Shown: piece by piece, positions 43,001 to 53,755 of the stretch | How the letters are laid out: each line of letters starts with the position of its first letter | How positions within the stretch are numbered: the first letter of the stretch is position 1 | Assembly (NCBI RefSeq): GCF_038502225.1 | Contig: NC_091311.1 | Coordinates: 33,917,296-33,981,295, forward strand | Source: Cherax quadricarinatus | Lineage: Eukaryota; Arthropoda; Malacostraca; Decapoda; Parastacidae | DNA: 64,000 bases | Direction of reading: 5' to 3' | Program-made: the position numbers and the translations under genes | The notes under the pieces: model-generated | What the model was told of the DNA's origin: nothing | The model's input: the letters and a program-made list of their open reading frames with translations, nothing else | Databases searched by the model: none

Positions 43001-43632
43001 TGTTGGTGTGGCTTATTGAGAATACCAAGAAACAATTAACCCCAGAGGATTTGCCACCCAGGATAGCCCAAAAAAGTTAGTGTCATCGAAGACTGTCTAA
43101 CTTATTTCCATTGGGGTCCTTAATCTTGTCTCCCAGGATGCAACCCACACCAGTCGACTAACACCCAGGTGAACAGGGAAAATGCCTGGAACCAGTGCTC
43201 ATATTGGTGAATTTAGAGCCAGCAAAGGTTGGTTTGAGAGATTTAAGAATCGTAGTGACATACACAGTGTGATAAGGCCTGTTCTGGAAGAAAATACCAA
43301 ACAGGACCTACAGTACTCAGGAGGAAAAGGCACTCCCAGGACACAGTGTCTCATCAGTCATTGCTGCATCTTCAATAAAGGTCAGTGTCATTTATTCTTC
43401 ATTTAGTAGAGTAGTACATGCACAATATATATTGTGCATGTACTACTCTACTATTGTGCATGTATCCTTCTCTTTGTGTGTAGGAAAATGTATATTTCAT
43501 GTGGTAAAAAAATTTTTTTCATACTTTTGGGTGTCTTGCACGGATTAATTTGATTTCCATTATTTCTTATGGGGAAAATTCATTCGCATACCGAACATTT
43601 CGCATAACAGCCAGCCCTCTTGCACGGATTAA

Positions 43633-44706
43633 CCCTTTCAGGGTCCGTCCCGTAGATCTACGGCTTTATGGTGAGTGTCCAAACCGTAGATCTACGCCAT
43701 GAGCTCAGCTCACTCTGATAAACTGTGAGTGGTACATTTGGGCCTAGATATGAGAGAATACATCTATGTGGTATGTGTGCACCACATAAAACAGATCCTG
43801 CAGCACACTGTGTATAATGAGAGAAAAAAACTGAAATCATGATTTTTCGATTAAAACAGCAACTTTGCAGTGTTTTTTCGTATGTTTTTTATAGTTGTAT
43901 TTGCGATTTCTTGGTCTCATTTGATAGAATGGAAGACATATTACAGAAATAGAGATGATTTTGATTGGTTTTAGCACTGGAAATGGCTTGAAACTGAGCT
44001 CAAAGTAGCGGAAATGTTAAATTTTTGCCGATATTCAAGAGTAAACAAACGACCTCACACGTCTAATACACGTCAGCTGGTGGGTCTAATATACATTCAC
44101 AAATATGGTGATGATATTTATACAATTATTACAGTATTGCATAGCAGTAAATCTTCTATTTTTTGGTGTGAATAAAAATTCATTATGTGAATAAAAAATC
44201 AAAATGGAATTTATTTGTAAAGCCTCAAAACATGACTAATGAACAGAGGAAATGTTAGTTTAGTGCCAGGAATGCCTACATTGTTTATTCTGGACCCTAT
44301 TTTGAAATTGGAATATTTTGAACTTTGTGTTAAATTGGCCAAATTAACAATTTCCGATCACTTTATTTTGTAGTTGAAACAGTTGACTTGGCGATTTCTT
44401 GTGCTCAATCGATAGAATAGAAGTAATACTAGTGAAATAGCTAAGAATTTGGTTGATTGGAATAATGTAATTGGCCTAAAATGGGAGTCAAAGTCGGCAA
44501 AATCGCCGATTCGTAAATATCGCTGACACATCAAAATTCGCGAGAGCATAATTTCGTCAATTTTCCACCAAATTTCGTACTTTTTGTTTTATTACCTTCA
44601 CAAAAAGATTCTCTACGATTTCATAAGAAAAATAACAAATTTTTTTTTTGAAAATTCTTGGACACTGGTGCGTGACTCCAGATTTGGGCCTTGGACCCTG
44701 AAAGGG
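43633..44706 (+). mobile_element. Non-autonomous piggyBac element (MITE 5), GATC-palindrome family
   Basis: 1074 bp, TTAA flanks 43629-43632 and 44707-44710, ends CCCTTTCAGGGTCC / GGACCCTGAAAGGG. CGTAGATCTACG occurs at 43651-43662 and 43685-43696. The ends match piggyBac 2, its likely autonomous relative. No coding capacity. Confidence 0.87.
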
Positions 44707-44913
44707 TTAAGGTCGCTATGCAGGGGTCCACTGTACTATACTGTACACAGCTTCTCTGGTGCTGGACTAGAGAAAGCAGAATTCTTGCCATCACTTCTAC
44801 AAACCACCTGGTAACCACATTTCACATTTATGTCATTTTCACTCTCACACTCACCTTTCTCCCACTCATAATCTCTCTCACATTTTGCTTTAATAAACGC
44901 TTTAAAAACTTAC

Positions 44914-45679
44914 CTGCAGCTTCTCGTGGTAAAAGTCCCATGAGTGGTGGTCTGATCACCATGGGTGGTGGACTGGCTAGAGCTTCCTTCTCCCCACCTT
45001 CTCCCACCTCTACCCCCATTTCCCCTATATTCGTATCATCACTGAGGGAGTCATCCTTAACAATGTGAGGATGTAGTAGAGCCTGTGTGGAGCGACTACT
45101 GGAACTATTTGTGGGTGGTGGGGGTAGAGCTGAGGGTGCCTCGCTGCTTCCTTGGTAGCCCTGAATACGTTGCCGTAAAATGGAGCCTTCCGTTACAAGA
45201 TTAACTGCTTGTTCTGGTATATGGCTCTCCTCCTCCCCCCCTGCCACTTCACTCTCATTTTCCTGTTTTACCTTTGGCACATCTGGGGTGGGTAGGGGGG
45301 CTGCTAAGAGTGGAGGTGGAGGCAACTGTGCAGGAGGTACAGGTTGTGAGCTTCGCGCTGTGTTATCCCCTCTCTGACTGACTGGATTAAGAGGTTTTGT
45401 GAGGGCTGCAGCTAACGTAGAACCTTCCAAATGAGGACTTAGTTCTATTCTAGCAGAGGACACCTCCGAGCGGGGTGGGGTAGAAGGTGCTGCGGTGGAA
45501 ACTGGCAAGTTAAGGGTTGGACTGCTGGCTGGTCGGCGTTTCTTGGGTGGTGGTGAGATGTGGGACGGCTGATGGAGCACATGGCTGGTAGGTGAGGGTG
45601 TGGATCTCAAGCGTGGTGAGGACGGACCCTGGACAGCCACAGCCCCCAAGCTGCTCACCACCTTATTTACCAACCCTCC
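44914..45679 (-). CDS. BTB transcription factor gene, linker exon
   Basis: Acceptor TTTTCATAG just before 45679; donor CTGCAG then GTAAGTTTT at 44914-44905. 766 nt, entered in phase 0 and left in phase 1. The frame is open throughout and encodes about 255 residues rich in Pro, Ser and Thr: SSLGAVAVQGPSSPRLRS, a basic PPKKRRPASSP (possible nuclear signal), LPPPPLLAAPLPTP, the acidic KQENESEVAGGEEE, and EVGEGGEKEALASPPPM before PREAA. No domain is recognised. Such disordered linkers join the BTB domain to zinc fingers in this family. The exon belongs to the gene at 59340-59898 by strand, phase and style; the link is inferred and not shown by a transcript. Confidence 0.72.
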
Positions 45680-46031
45680 CTATGAAAATAAAGGAAAGAA
45701 ATATTTATATAGACTTACAGTATCTAAACCCAAAAACACACACACATTTCTTATTTTTTTGTTTCCTGGCTGGATGTTCTCAGAAAAAAAAATGGTTTAA
45801 GAGACAATGCAAAAAGAATACCCGAGTTAAGAACTATGACGTACAATGACTGCAAACACCAAAATAGTATTTGTTGGTAGACAGGTAGAAAAATGATATC
45901 TGTTCTGTTATTTATTATATGGTGCTTATGTGGAATACTTCTCCCACTGCCCTATCTCAAACCATGCCTAAAATATGAAATCAAATATAACATGAATAGG
46001 GATTTTTCAGACACATACAAAAGTGAAAGTA
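45680..46031 (-). other. Intron sequence of the BTB gene
   Basis: Directly upstream of the linker exon. The polypyrimidine tract on the minus strand (ATTTCTTTCCTTTATTTTCATAG) fits a splice acceptor. The rest shows no gene and no recognised element. Confidence 0.65.
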
Positions 46032-46149
46032 CAGTGGACCCCCGAGTTTCGGCAGCATCGACTTTCGTGAAATTCGACTTTTGGCAAGTTTTTTTGTAAT
46101 AAAGTTGGTAGAATTACCGACAATATGTAAAGTAAAAGGACACAAGTGC

Positions 46150-46210
46150 AACTAATGTGACATTTTATTGTGGCAACGTTTCGCTCTCCAGGAGCTTTAT
46201 CAAGCCATTA
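46150..46210 (-). ncRNA. Hammerhead-ribozyme-like motif of the Penelope element
   Basis: Minus strand: CTTGATAAAGCTCCTGGAGAGC, then GAAAC (plus GTTTC at 46178-46182). A GCTC/GAGC stem II can form. The sequence after it, GTTGCCACAATAAAATGTC, parallels GTTTCCTCAATAAAG at 8383. The core CTGATGA is altered to TTGATAA, so cleavage activity is doubtful. Confidence 0.45.
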
Positions 46211-46295
46211 CAAACAATACATGGACACAGAGGGTATATAAGGGCTCAGAGTGAGGTGCAGTACTAGTGAGGTACCATTTAGATGTTCACTAGTG

Positions 46296-46334
<39 letters not shown>

Positions 46335-46513
46335 ACAAAAGTAGTAGTAGTAATACAATATGGTAGAGCAATTAATTCGTACATGAGTAAAAGGATATAA
46401 AAGCTATTACTTGGGTAACATAAAAATAGGTTGGACAAATATAGACTGGAAAGAGGCAGCCTGTTTCAGTGTTCACTCTCTGTAATGTGCTTTGTGTAGT
46501 ATAACAGGAGAGA

Positions 46514-47047
46514 CTATGTGATGGCAGAGTTTACTGTTTTCAGGAGGATTCTTGCTAAGACTTCAGAGATGGTGAAGCTGCCGTTGTTTTGTTTAATTGT
46601 ATTCGAAACAGCGATCAGTGCTGATTCGAGGCACTTACGTCTGCAGAAATTAGCTTCTTTAATCACTAATTGGGCGTCTCTGAATTTCATGAGATGACTG
46701 GTAGAATTTCGATGTTGTACACAGGCGTTGTTCAAGTTATCGTTCCTACATGCGTAAATGTGTTCGTTGAGACGGGTGTCAAGGTTTCTTGCTGTTTCAC
46801 CTACGTAAATCTTGTCACAGCCTCCACAGGGTATAGTGTAAACTCCTGCATTGACTGGTTCGTGGTGCTTGGATTTTGTTCTGGTTAGATCCTTTATTGA
46901 AGTGCTAGAAGCGATGGCAACTCTGGTGTTAGCTTGTGAAAGTACTTTTGAAACGTTCAGTGCAACCTGGCTGTTGGGAAGAATTATAATTTTGTTGGGA
47001 GTGATGTTGATACGTGGAGAATTAATGATCTGAAGAGCTCTCTCCAC
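46514..47047 (-). CDS. GIY-YIG endonuclease end of a Penelope-like protein, left arm
   Basis: An open 177-residue minus-strand frame. It contains AGVYTIPCGGCDKIYVGETARNLDTR (GIY-YIG: the VYTI and IYVGET blocks, catalytic Arg of RNLDTR), LNEHIYACRNDN, and a downstream Glu in KCLESALI. A Cys pair (PCGGC) within the domain is a known trait of Penelope-type GIY-YIG nucleases. In the family this domain nicks target DNA for reverse transcription. It is only the C-terminal portion of the full protein; the first Met (47047) is at the spacer and may not be a genuine start. Confidence 0.85.
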   Translation of the reverse strand: MERALQIINSPRINITPNKIIILPNSQVALNVSKVLSQANTRVAIASSTSIKDLTRTKSKHHEPVNAGVYTIPCGGCDKIYVGETARNLDTRLNEHIYACRNDNLNNACVQHRNSTSHLMKFRDAQLVIKEANFCRRKCLESALIAVSNTIKQNNGSFTISEVLARILLKTVNSAIT

Positions 47048-47547
47048 GCACCAACACCACTCCCAACAAAGTTATAATTCTTCCCAACAGCCAGGTTGCA
47101 CTGAACGTTTCAAAAGTACTTTCACAAGCTAACACCAGAGTTGCCATCGCTTCTAGCACTTCAATAAAGGATCTAACCAGAACAAAATCCAAGCACCACG
47201 AACCAGTCAACGCAGGAGTTTACACTATACCCTGTGGAGGCTGTGACAAGATTTACGTAGGTGAAACAGCAAGAAACCTCGACACCCGTCTCAATGAACA
47301 CATTTACGCATGTAGGAACGATAACTTGAACAACGCCTGTGTACAACATTGAAATTCTACCAATCATCTCATGAAATTCAGAGACGCCCAATTAGTGATT
47401 AAAGAAGCTAATTTCTGCAGACGCAAGTGCCTCGAATCAGCACTGATCGCTGTTTCGAATACAATTAAACAAAACAACGGCAGCTTCACCATCTCTGAAG
47501 TCTTAGCAAGAATCCTCCTGAAAACAGTAAACTCTGCCATCACATAG
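47041..47547 (+). pseudogene. GIY-YIG end of a Penelope-like protein, right arm
   Basis: Plus-strand counterpart of the left-arm frame: TTPNKVIILPNSQVALNVSK, then VYTIPCGGCDKIYVGET and RNLDTRLNEH. A TGA replaces the Arg codon after ACVQH (47351-47353); the left arm has CGA. The rest (LMKFRDAQLVIKEANFC to NSAIT) matches. Confidence 0.83.
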
Positions 47548-48996
47548 TCTCTCCTGTTATACTGCACAAAGCACATTACAGAGTGTGAACACTGAAACAG
47601 GCTGCCTCTTTCCAGTCTATATTTGTCCAACCTATTTTTATGTTACCCATGTAATAGCTTTTATATCCTTTTACTCATGTACGAATTAATTGCTCTACCA
47701 TATTGTATTACTACTACTACTTTTGTCACTACTACTACTACTACTACCACTACTACCACTAGTGAACATCTAAATGGTACCTCACTAGTACTGCACCTCA
47801 CTCTGAGCCTTTATATACCCTCTGTGTCCATGTATTGTTTGTAATGGCTTGATAAAGCTCCTGGAGAGCGAAGTTTTTTTGGCAAAATTTGGCCTCGAGT
47901 TTCGTGATTAGACTCGTGATTCGGCAACCATCCGGTACCCGTCTGCCAGTCACAACGCACACAAAGCCAGTCTCCCACGCCATTCACACTCAGTGTGCCA
48001 TTGTTTACCAACATGTGACCATCACCCCGCGGGTTCATACGTAATAATCCATTGTTTTTTGTGATTGCAACTGCTAAATAAGTCACCATGGGCCCAAGGA
48101 AAGCTAGTGCAAGCCCTTTGGTAAAGAAAGCGAAGAACACGATCCAGAGGGATTTTGAAGGGTTTGAAGCAGACCCTGACCCTGCCGACCCTCTGCCTGT
48201 TGTGGAAGGTGTTGTGGCACTGGGCAAGTCCATGGGGTTGGAGGTGAGTGACAGGGATGTGGAAGAGTTGGAGGAGGACCACAGGGAAGAGCTAACCACT
48301 GACGAACTGCAAGAGCTTCAACTGGAACAGCATCAGACCACAGCTGAGGAACTTGCTTCAGAGGAGGAAAAGAGAGTGAAGGAGGTGCCTTCTTTGGTGA
48401 TTAAGGGTATGTGTTAAAGGTAGACTGAGTTGCAAAGTTTTGTTGAAAAGTATCACCCTGACCAAGCTGAAACAAGCCATATCTGCAACATGTTCAGTGA
48501 CAAAACCTTGTCCCACTTCAGGCAAATCATAAAGAAATGCCAGAAACAGACCTCTCTGGACAGATATTTTGTGTGACAGGGGTCCAGTGACTCTCAAGTT
48601 GTTCCCAGTGGCATTAAAAGAAGGGAAGTAACCCCAGAAAAGGACTTGCTACCTGAAGTCCTAATGGAAGGAGATTCTCCCTCCAAACAATAGTGTACAC
48701 CTTCCTCCTATCCCCTCCTCCCATCTTCCATCCACCCAGAAGTCGTCAGTAAAGGTAAGTGTAATGTTATTATTTTTTATATGCATGTACATGTACTTGA
48801 TTTCTGACTGTTTTCAGTATGTAAATCTTTATTTAATTTGAAAAAAAAAAATTATTTTAATATTTTTGGGTGTCTGGAACGGATTAATTTTATTTCCATT
48901 ATTTCTTATGGGGAAAATGGTTTCGAGTTTCGTGAATTTCGACTTTCGGCAGGCTCTCTGGAACGGATTAATCATAAAACTCGGGGGTCAACTGTA

Positions 48997-49150
48997 TGTG
49001 CATACTGTGTATGCGTAAGATTTAGCTCATATGTTCATGAGGCAGAAAAGTATATACATGTATCACCAACCCTGCCAGAGTGCACATTCAATTGTTTCCA
49101 TTCTACACTCATTATCAGAAAGTAATACCTCCATGTCTTCCAACCCACTA
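48997..49150. other. Short unassigned interval
   Basis: Between T7 and an RTE fragment. ATGTTCATGAGGCAGAAAAG resembles the SINE-like repeat, but no clear boundaries are visible. Confidence 0.4.
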
Positions 49151-49945
49151 CATATGTATAATAACCATATAAGGAACACAGTAAACCAAAGAATTAATTA
49201 CAAGGAAAAAGGTGGGTGGCAAATTGAGGTATCTGTGGAGACAAAGAACATTATCCATGGAGGCAAAGAAGGGAATGTATGAGAGTATAGTGGTACCAAC
49301 ACTCTTATATGGGTGTGAAGCATGGGCTGTAAATGTTGCAGTGAGGAGGTGGCTGGAGGCAGTGGAGATGTCACATCTAAGGCCAATGTGTGGCATAAAT
49401 ATTATGCAGAGAATTTGTAGCATGGAAATTAGGTGGTGGTATGGAGTTACTATTATTCAGAGGACTGAAGAGGAATTGTTCAGGTGGTTTGGTCATTTAG
49501 AGAAGATGGAGCAAAATAGGATGACTTGAGGTTGTATAAATCTGTAGTAGAGGGAAAGCAGGGTAGGGGTCATCCTAAGAAAGGATGGAGGATGTAAAGG
49601 AAGTTTTGCGTGCAGGGGGCTTGGACATGCAGTACGCATGTGTGAGCATGGTTGATAGGAGTGAGTGGAGACCAATGGTTTTTGGGACTTGACAAGCTGT
49701 TGGAGTGTGAGAATGGTAATATTTTGTGAAACCGGTCAGCCGGACTCGAGTCCCGGAGGTGGGAAGTACAGTGCCTGCACTTTAAAGGAGGGGTTTGGGA
49801 TATTTGCTGTTTAGAGTAACATCTGAACTGTCCTAACTGCACACCTCTGGCTAGCCAGCGATAGTGTGAATGATGATGAAAGTGTTTCTTTTTCAGGTCA
49901 CTCTGCCTCAGTGGCAGACGGCCAGCATGTTAAAAAAAAAATAAA
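49151..49945 (+). mobile_element. RTE 3' fragment
   Basis: 5'-truncated RTE copy. It has MEAKKGMYESIVVPTLLYGCEAW-type sequence at 49255-49325, LRPMCGINIMQRI and LFRWFGHLEKMEQNRMT. Then come frameshifts, the 3' UTR with GGGAAGTACAGTGCCTGCAC, the tail near 49895-49930 and poly-A at 49932-49941. Confidence 0.82.
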
Positions 49946-50600
49946 CCACATGCAAGATAAAAGACTAACAAAATTAAAACAGAAAATTTCTTAACACCAT
50001 TAACCCATGTTCCTGAAGTCTGGTTAACCAGACTTAAAGAATTCTGTAGGTTGGAAGTACAGTGCCTAATTCTGAAAGGATACATAGGAATGTTGGGGTT
50101 CAAAGGGTCAATGGAATTCTGTTGTCTGTACACATCTTGCAAGATGGCTATTGAATGAGTTTGTTAATGTTTTCCTTTCTTTGGCCACTATAAAAAAAAA
50201 AAAAAGGTACTGCATTGGAATGTTTGGTTAAATAGGTTAAGTACATTTGATTAAACACATAATTATATACAGACAGGCTTCTCAAAATGCAGATTTAGGT
50301 AATATGTTTTTCTTAAAATACTAATCACATTTATATCCCTGAATTATTAGAGTATGGCTCCAACCTGCTTAACAGAGCTAGTAGGAAAATATTTAATTTG
50401 GGTTGATTCTAACTCAGAAAATTCCCCTCCTCCTCGTACAGTCAAAGGAAAATTTGAAATCAGGTTGGATCCCTCACGGAAAATTCCCCTCCATGCCATA
50501 AGCATCTCCTGGGTGATGGGTAAAGGTGGTGACAGATGGTGTTAGGTGATCATGCTGGTAGGTTATGATAGGTGAAGGGGGTCGTACGTTGTGAAGTGGC
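49946..50600. other. Intergenic or intronic filler with an RTE 3' scrap
   Basis: 50025-50205 resembles an RTE 3' UTR (GGAAGTACAGTGCC, poly-A at 50191-50205). 50206-50600 shows no gene and no clear repeat; it contains two copies of GAAAATTCCCCTCC (50418, 50479). Confidence 0.5.
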
Positions 50601-51152
50601 AGCAGCTACAATACAAATATATTACTGCTGTAAATGATGGTGAAAGGTGAGAGAAGTACGTATATGGAGAGTAAAAGATTAAAAGAGTGGTGAGGAAGTG
50701 CAAAAGGAGAGCTAATAAAAGTGGAAGAGGTTTCATTAACAAACTCAATTGAGAAAAAAGTTTTGGAGTGAGATAAGCTGAGAAAGCTTAGGGCACAAAT
50801 GGCTTTAACAGTTAAAAACAAGGGAAGCCAGTGAGGTTGAGGTACTGAGAAGATGAAGGAAATATTTTGATGAATTGATGAATGTTGATGAAGAGAGGGA
50901 GGCAGTGAATTCTTGTACTGGGCAGGGATGTATAACACCTTTCAGGAGTGAGGAAGAACCAAATGAGAGTCTGGAGATAAGTGTGGCAGTGGGTGGAGTG
51001 AAAGGGGGTAAAGCAGCTATGGTAGATGGGAATTAAGACAGAAATGTTGAAAGCCCATGGGAATATAGTTTTGGAGTGGTTGGTGCATTTGTTCAATAAA
51101 TGCATGAAAGGGAGAAAAGTACCTAGGGATGGGCAGAGAGCATGCATAGTTT

Positions 51153-51192
51153 TTTTTTTTTTTTTTTATCACACTGGCCGATTCCCACCAAG
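51153..51192 (-). mobile_element. 40-bp RTE or SINE tail insertion
   Basis: A poly-T run then ATCACACTGGCCGATTCCC, the reverse complement of the RTE 3' tail at 4840-4862. The 9-bp duplication GCATAGTTT lies on both sides (51144-51152, 51193-51201). It is a minimal, extremely 5'-truncated retroposition. Confidence 0.82.
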
Positions 51193-52086
51193 GCATAGTT
51201 TATATATGGGGTAAAGTATATGGAAGAATTGTTACTGAAAAAATTATGGGTAAGGAACTTTTCATTGTTTATGGATTTAGAAAAGGCATATGATATGGTG
51301 GATAGGGAAGCAGTGTGGCAAATGTTGTAAATGTATGGAAAGGTAGTTGGTTACTTAAAGCAGTAAAAAGCTTGTATGTGTAAAGAAAGACACAGGTAGT
51401 TAGAGTATACAGAGGATAGGGAGATTATTTTCCAGTAAAAGTAGGCCTGACAGGGATGTCTGATGTCACCATAGTTGTTAAATATATACTATTTAAAGAT
51501 GGGTTTTCAAAGAAGTGAACACTAGGGTGTTAGGGAGAGGTGTGGGATTGAAAGAATGAATCTGGTAAGGAGTGGGAGTTGTCAGTTACTTTTGCCAATG
51601 ACATGGTTCTTTTGCAAGATTCGAAAGAGAAGTGGCAAAGGCCAGTAAACGAATTTGATAGGGTCTGTAAGAGAAATAAAAGGTAAATACAGGAAAGAGT
51701 AAGATGATTAAAGTATCAAAAAATATAGGCAACGAGAGACTGGAGGGAGTACAGGTGTTCAGATGTCTGGGCATGGACTTGTCAGTAGATGGCTCTATGA
51801 GATATTAGGTGAACAACAGAACTAACAAAGGGAAAAATGTTGACTGTACATTAAGGCATCTGTTGAGACAAAGAACTTTATCTGTAAAGGCAAAAAGGGA
51901 AATGTACCAGAGGGTAGTGATATCAACACTGCTGAATGGGTGTGAAGCATGGGTTTTGAATGTTACAGCAAGGAGGTTAGAGGAGGTAGAGATGTCATGT
52001 TTGAGAGCAATGTGTGGTGTGAATATTATGCAGAGAATTCAAAGTTTGGAGATTGGGAGGTATGGAGTTGCCTACAGTATTAATAA

Positions 52087-52871
52087 CCCTTTCAGGGTTT
52101 CAGACGTGTACCAGTACGGCTTACGCACCAGTGTCCATGACGTACTAGTATGCATAAATTCTAGTGCCTTCAAATCTAATGAGAGAAAGCTGGTAGACCT
52201 ACATATGAAAGAATCATGCTATGCGTCCAATACACATCAACTGGCGAGTCTAATATTCTTTCACAAGTGCGCTGATATTATTTGTACCATTTCTACACTA
52301 ATGCAGTAGTCTGCATAACAGTAAATCTTATTATTTTTGTGAGAATAAAAATTCAAAGTGGAAAGCAAACAAAATGTAAGAGGGGCCTGGGGACATGACT
52401 AATGAACAGAGGAAATGTTATTTTAGTGCCAGGAATGTCTTTCTTGTTTATTCTGGACCCTATTTGGAAATTGGCATCTTTTGAAATTTGTGTGAAATTG
52501 GCAAAATTGCTAAATTCTGACCACTGTATTGGATAGTTGAAATCGGTAAATTGGTGGTTTCTTGTACTCATTCGATAGAAAAAATGGAGTTCTAGCGAAA
52601 TAGTTATGATTTTTGTCGACTAGTACATTGGAATTGGCTGAAAATAGGGCTCAAAGTGGGCAAAATCGCCGATGCATAAACATCATCGAGACCGCTAACT
52701 TTGCGAGAGCATAATTCCGTAAGTTTTCCATCAAATTTCATACTTTTGGTGTCATTATGATCGGGAAAAGATTCTCCATCTTTTCATAAGAAAAAATTAT
52801 TTTTTTTTGTTTTTGAAATTGGGGGGACCCTGAGAACAAGTCTCTGAGAGGGCCTGTGGACCCTGAAAGGG
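52087..52871 (+). mobile_element. Non-autonomous piggyBac element (MITE 4)
   Basis: About 785 bp, ends CCCTTTCAGGGTTTC / GGACCCTGAAAGGG. TTAA at 52872-52875; the left site reads TTAATAA (mutated). Degenerate palindromes TGTACCAGTACG (52107-52118) and CGTACTAGTATG (52141-52152) start 34 nt apart. No coding capacity. Splits RTE copy C. Confidence 0.8.
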
Positions 52872-53335
52872 TTAAAAGGGAAGAGGAGAGGAGAGGGTGT
52901 TCAGGTGGTTTGGACATTGAGAGAGGATGAAGAAAAACAGGATGACTACGAGGACATATAAATCTAAGGCGAAGGGAAGGAGGGATAGGGGTCATTCTAG
53001 GAAAGGTTAGAGGGAAGGGGTAAAGGAGGTTTTGACTGCTTAGAGGCTTGGACATCCAACAGGTGTGTGTCAGCCTGTTATACAGAAGTAGTTTTTTAAC
53101 GATTTGATTTGCTGCTGGAGTGTGAGCAAGGTAACATTCCTGACGGGATTCAAGGAAAATGGTTAGTTGGACCTCGATTATGGAGGTGGGAAGTACAGTG
53201 CCTGCACTCCAAAGGGTCAGGACACTGCAGGTTGGAGGTTCATCTGAACTGTGATGTTGACACCCTTTCGGCAAGACAGTGATTGAATGAGTAACAGTAA
53301 GAGTGCTTTCTTCTTTGTTTAATTAAAGCATATAA

Positions 53336-53755
53336 TATTCTTCTTTCAATAAACCAGCCATATCCCACCGAGGCAGGGGGGCCCTAAAAAGAAAAATAAA
53401 AGTTTCTCCCTTTAAATTTAGTACAGTGGACCCTCGAATTTCATCATCCCTTTTCTGTATATAAAACTATAGTTGTTGTTTTTTTTTAACAAGTCGGCCA
53501 TCTACCACCGAAGCAGGGTGACCCAAAAAAGAAAGAAAATCCCCAAAAAGAAAATATTTTTATCATCATTCAACACTTTCACCTCACTCACACACAATCA
53601 CTGTTTTTTGCAGAGGTGCTCAGAATACAACAGTTTGGAAGCATATACTGTATGTATAAAGATACACAACATATTCTTCCAAACTGCCAATATCCCAAAC
53701 CCCCTCCTTTAAAGTGCAGGCACTGTACTTCCCATTTCCAGGACTCATGTCCGAC
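53336..53755 (-). repeat. Antisense RTE and SINE 3' tails plus a MITE scrap
   Basis: 53338-53424 is the reversed RTE-type tail (CCATATCCCACCGAGGCAGG). 53425-53470 begins CAGTGGACCCTCGAATTTCA, a Tigger-type end without partner. 53480-53755 is the antisense 3' UTR of an RTE that matches 56200-56490. No gene. Confidence 0.7.

Larger units (their letters stand above)
42179..44733 (+). mobile_element. Tigger-derived element T6 with 21-bp repeat and nested MITE
   Basis: Ends CAGTGGACCCCCGCATACCG and GCAGGGGTCCACTG, TA flanks 42177-42178 and 44734-44735. The transposase N-terminus starts MGPKKASSANP at 42451 and reads to KPQSTIATI. It then enters an AAAVASS repeat (42605-43000). A later segment (43182-43330) corresponds to GEFRASKGWFERFKNRSDIH. 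A perfect 50-bp palindrome is at 43404-43453. A piggyBac MITE at 43633-44706 splits its 3' end. DDE core missing. Confidence 0.83.
46097..47870. mobile_element. Penelope-like element, head-to-head inverted 3' copies
   Basis: 1774 bp flanked by the 11-bp duplication AAGTTTTTTTG (46086-46096, 47871-47881). Arms 46174-47018 (minus) and 47041-47870 (plus) are nearly identical reverse complements with a spacer of about 22 nt. Each encodes the GIY-YIG end of a Penelope-like protein. The reverse transcriptase part is missing. The left arm extends 77 bp further, through a hammerhead-like core; the right arm stops inside that core at GAGAGCG. A (TAG)n / (CTA)n tract lies in each arm. Confidence 0.83.
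46032..48994 (+). mobile_element. Tigger-derived element T7, split by a Penelope inverted repeat
   Basis: Ends CAGTGGACCCCCGAGTTTCG and CTCGGGGGTCAACTG, TA flanks (46030-46031, 48995-48996). After the Penelope insertion the transposase starts MGPRKASASPLVKKAKNTI at 48088. It jumps directly to the C-terminal QRDFEGFEADPDP, as in T3 near 13700, so an internal deletion removed the HTH and DDE parts. The frame ends at 48417, and the final tail reads EVTPEKDLLPEVLMEG near 48620. Lies in an intron of the BTB gene. Confidence 0.85.
50600..53335 (+). mobile_element. Decayed RTE LINE copy C
   Basis: RT remnants run from about 50650 (KKFWSEIS) past 51000-51100 (IVLEWLVHLFNKCM), 51440 (VGL-related) and the catalytic region at about 51595, now FANDMVL. 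ARRLEEVEMSCLRAMCGVNIMQRI follows at 51965-52040. Many stops and frameshifts. It is interrupted by a 40-bp RTE tail (51153-51192) and a piggyBac MITE (52087-52871). The 3' UTR runs to about 53335. Confidence 0.8.

Noticed and set aside
42165..43028. 287-codon Ala-Asp-Thr repeat frame on the minus strand
   Set aside because: Antisense of the T6 Tigger 5' region and its 21-bp repeat.
44828..44913. Extension of the linker exon to the stop at 44828
   Set aside because: A strong donor (CTGCAG then GTAAGTTTT) at 44914 and family structure favour splicing; readthrough to a stop is possible but less likely.
46514..47391. A host GIY-YIG nuclease gene
   Set aside because: Two inverted copies, a target duplication, and a Penelope-type domain with no separate promoter or introns show that it is a retroelement fragment.
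53424..53470. A complete Tigger element starting CAGTGGACCC
   Set aside because: No matching opposite end before the RTE scrap; only a terminal fragment can be supported.
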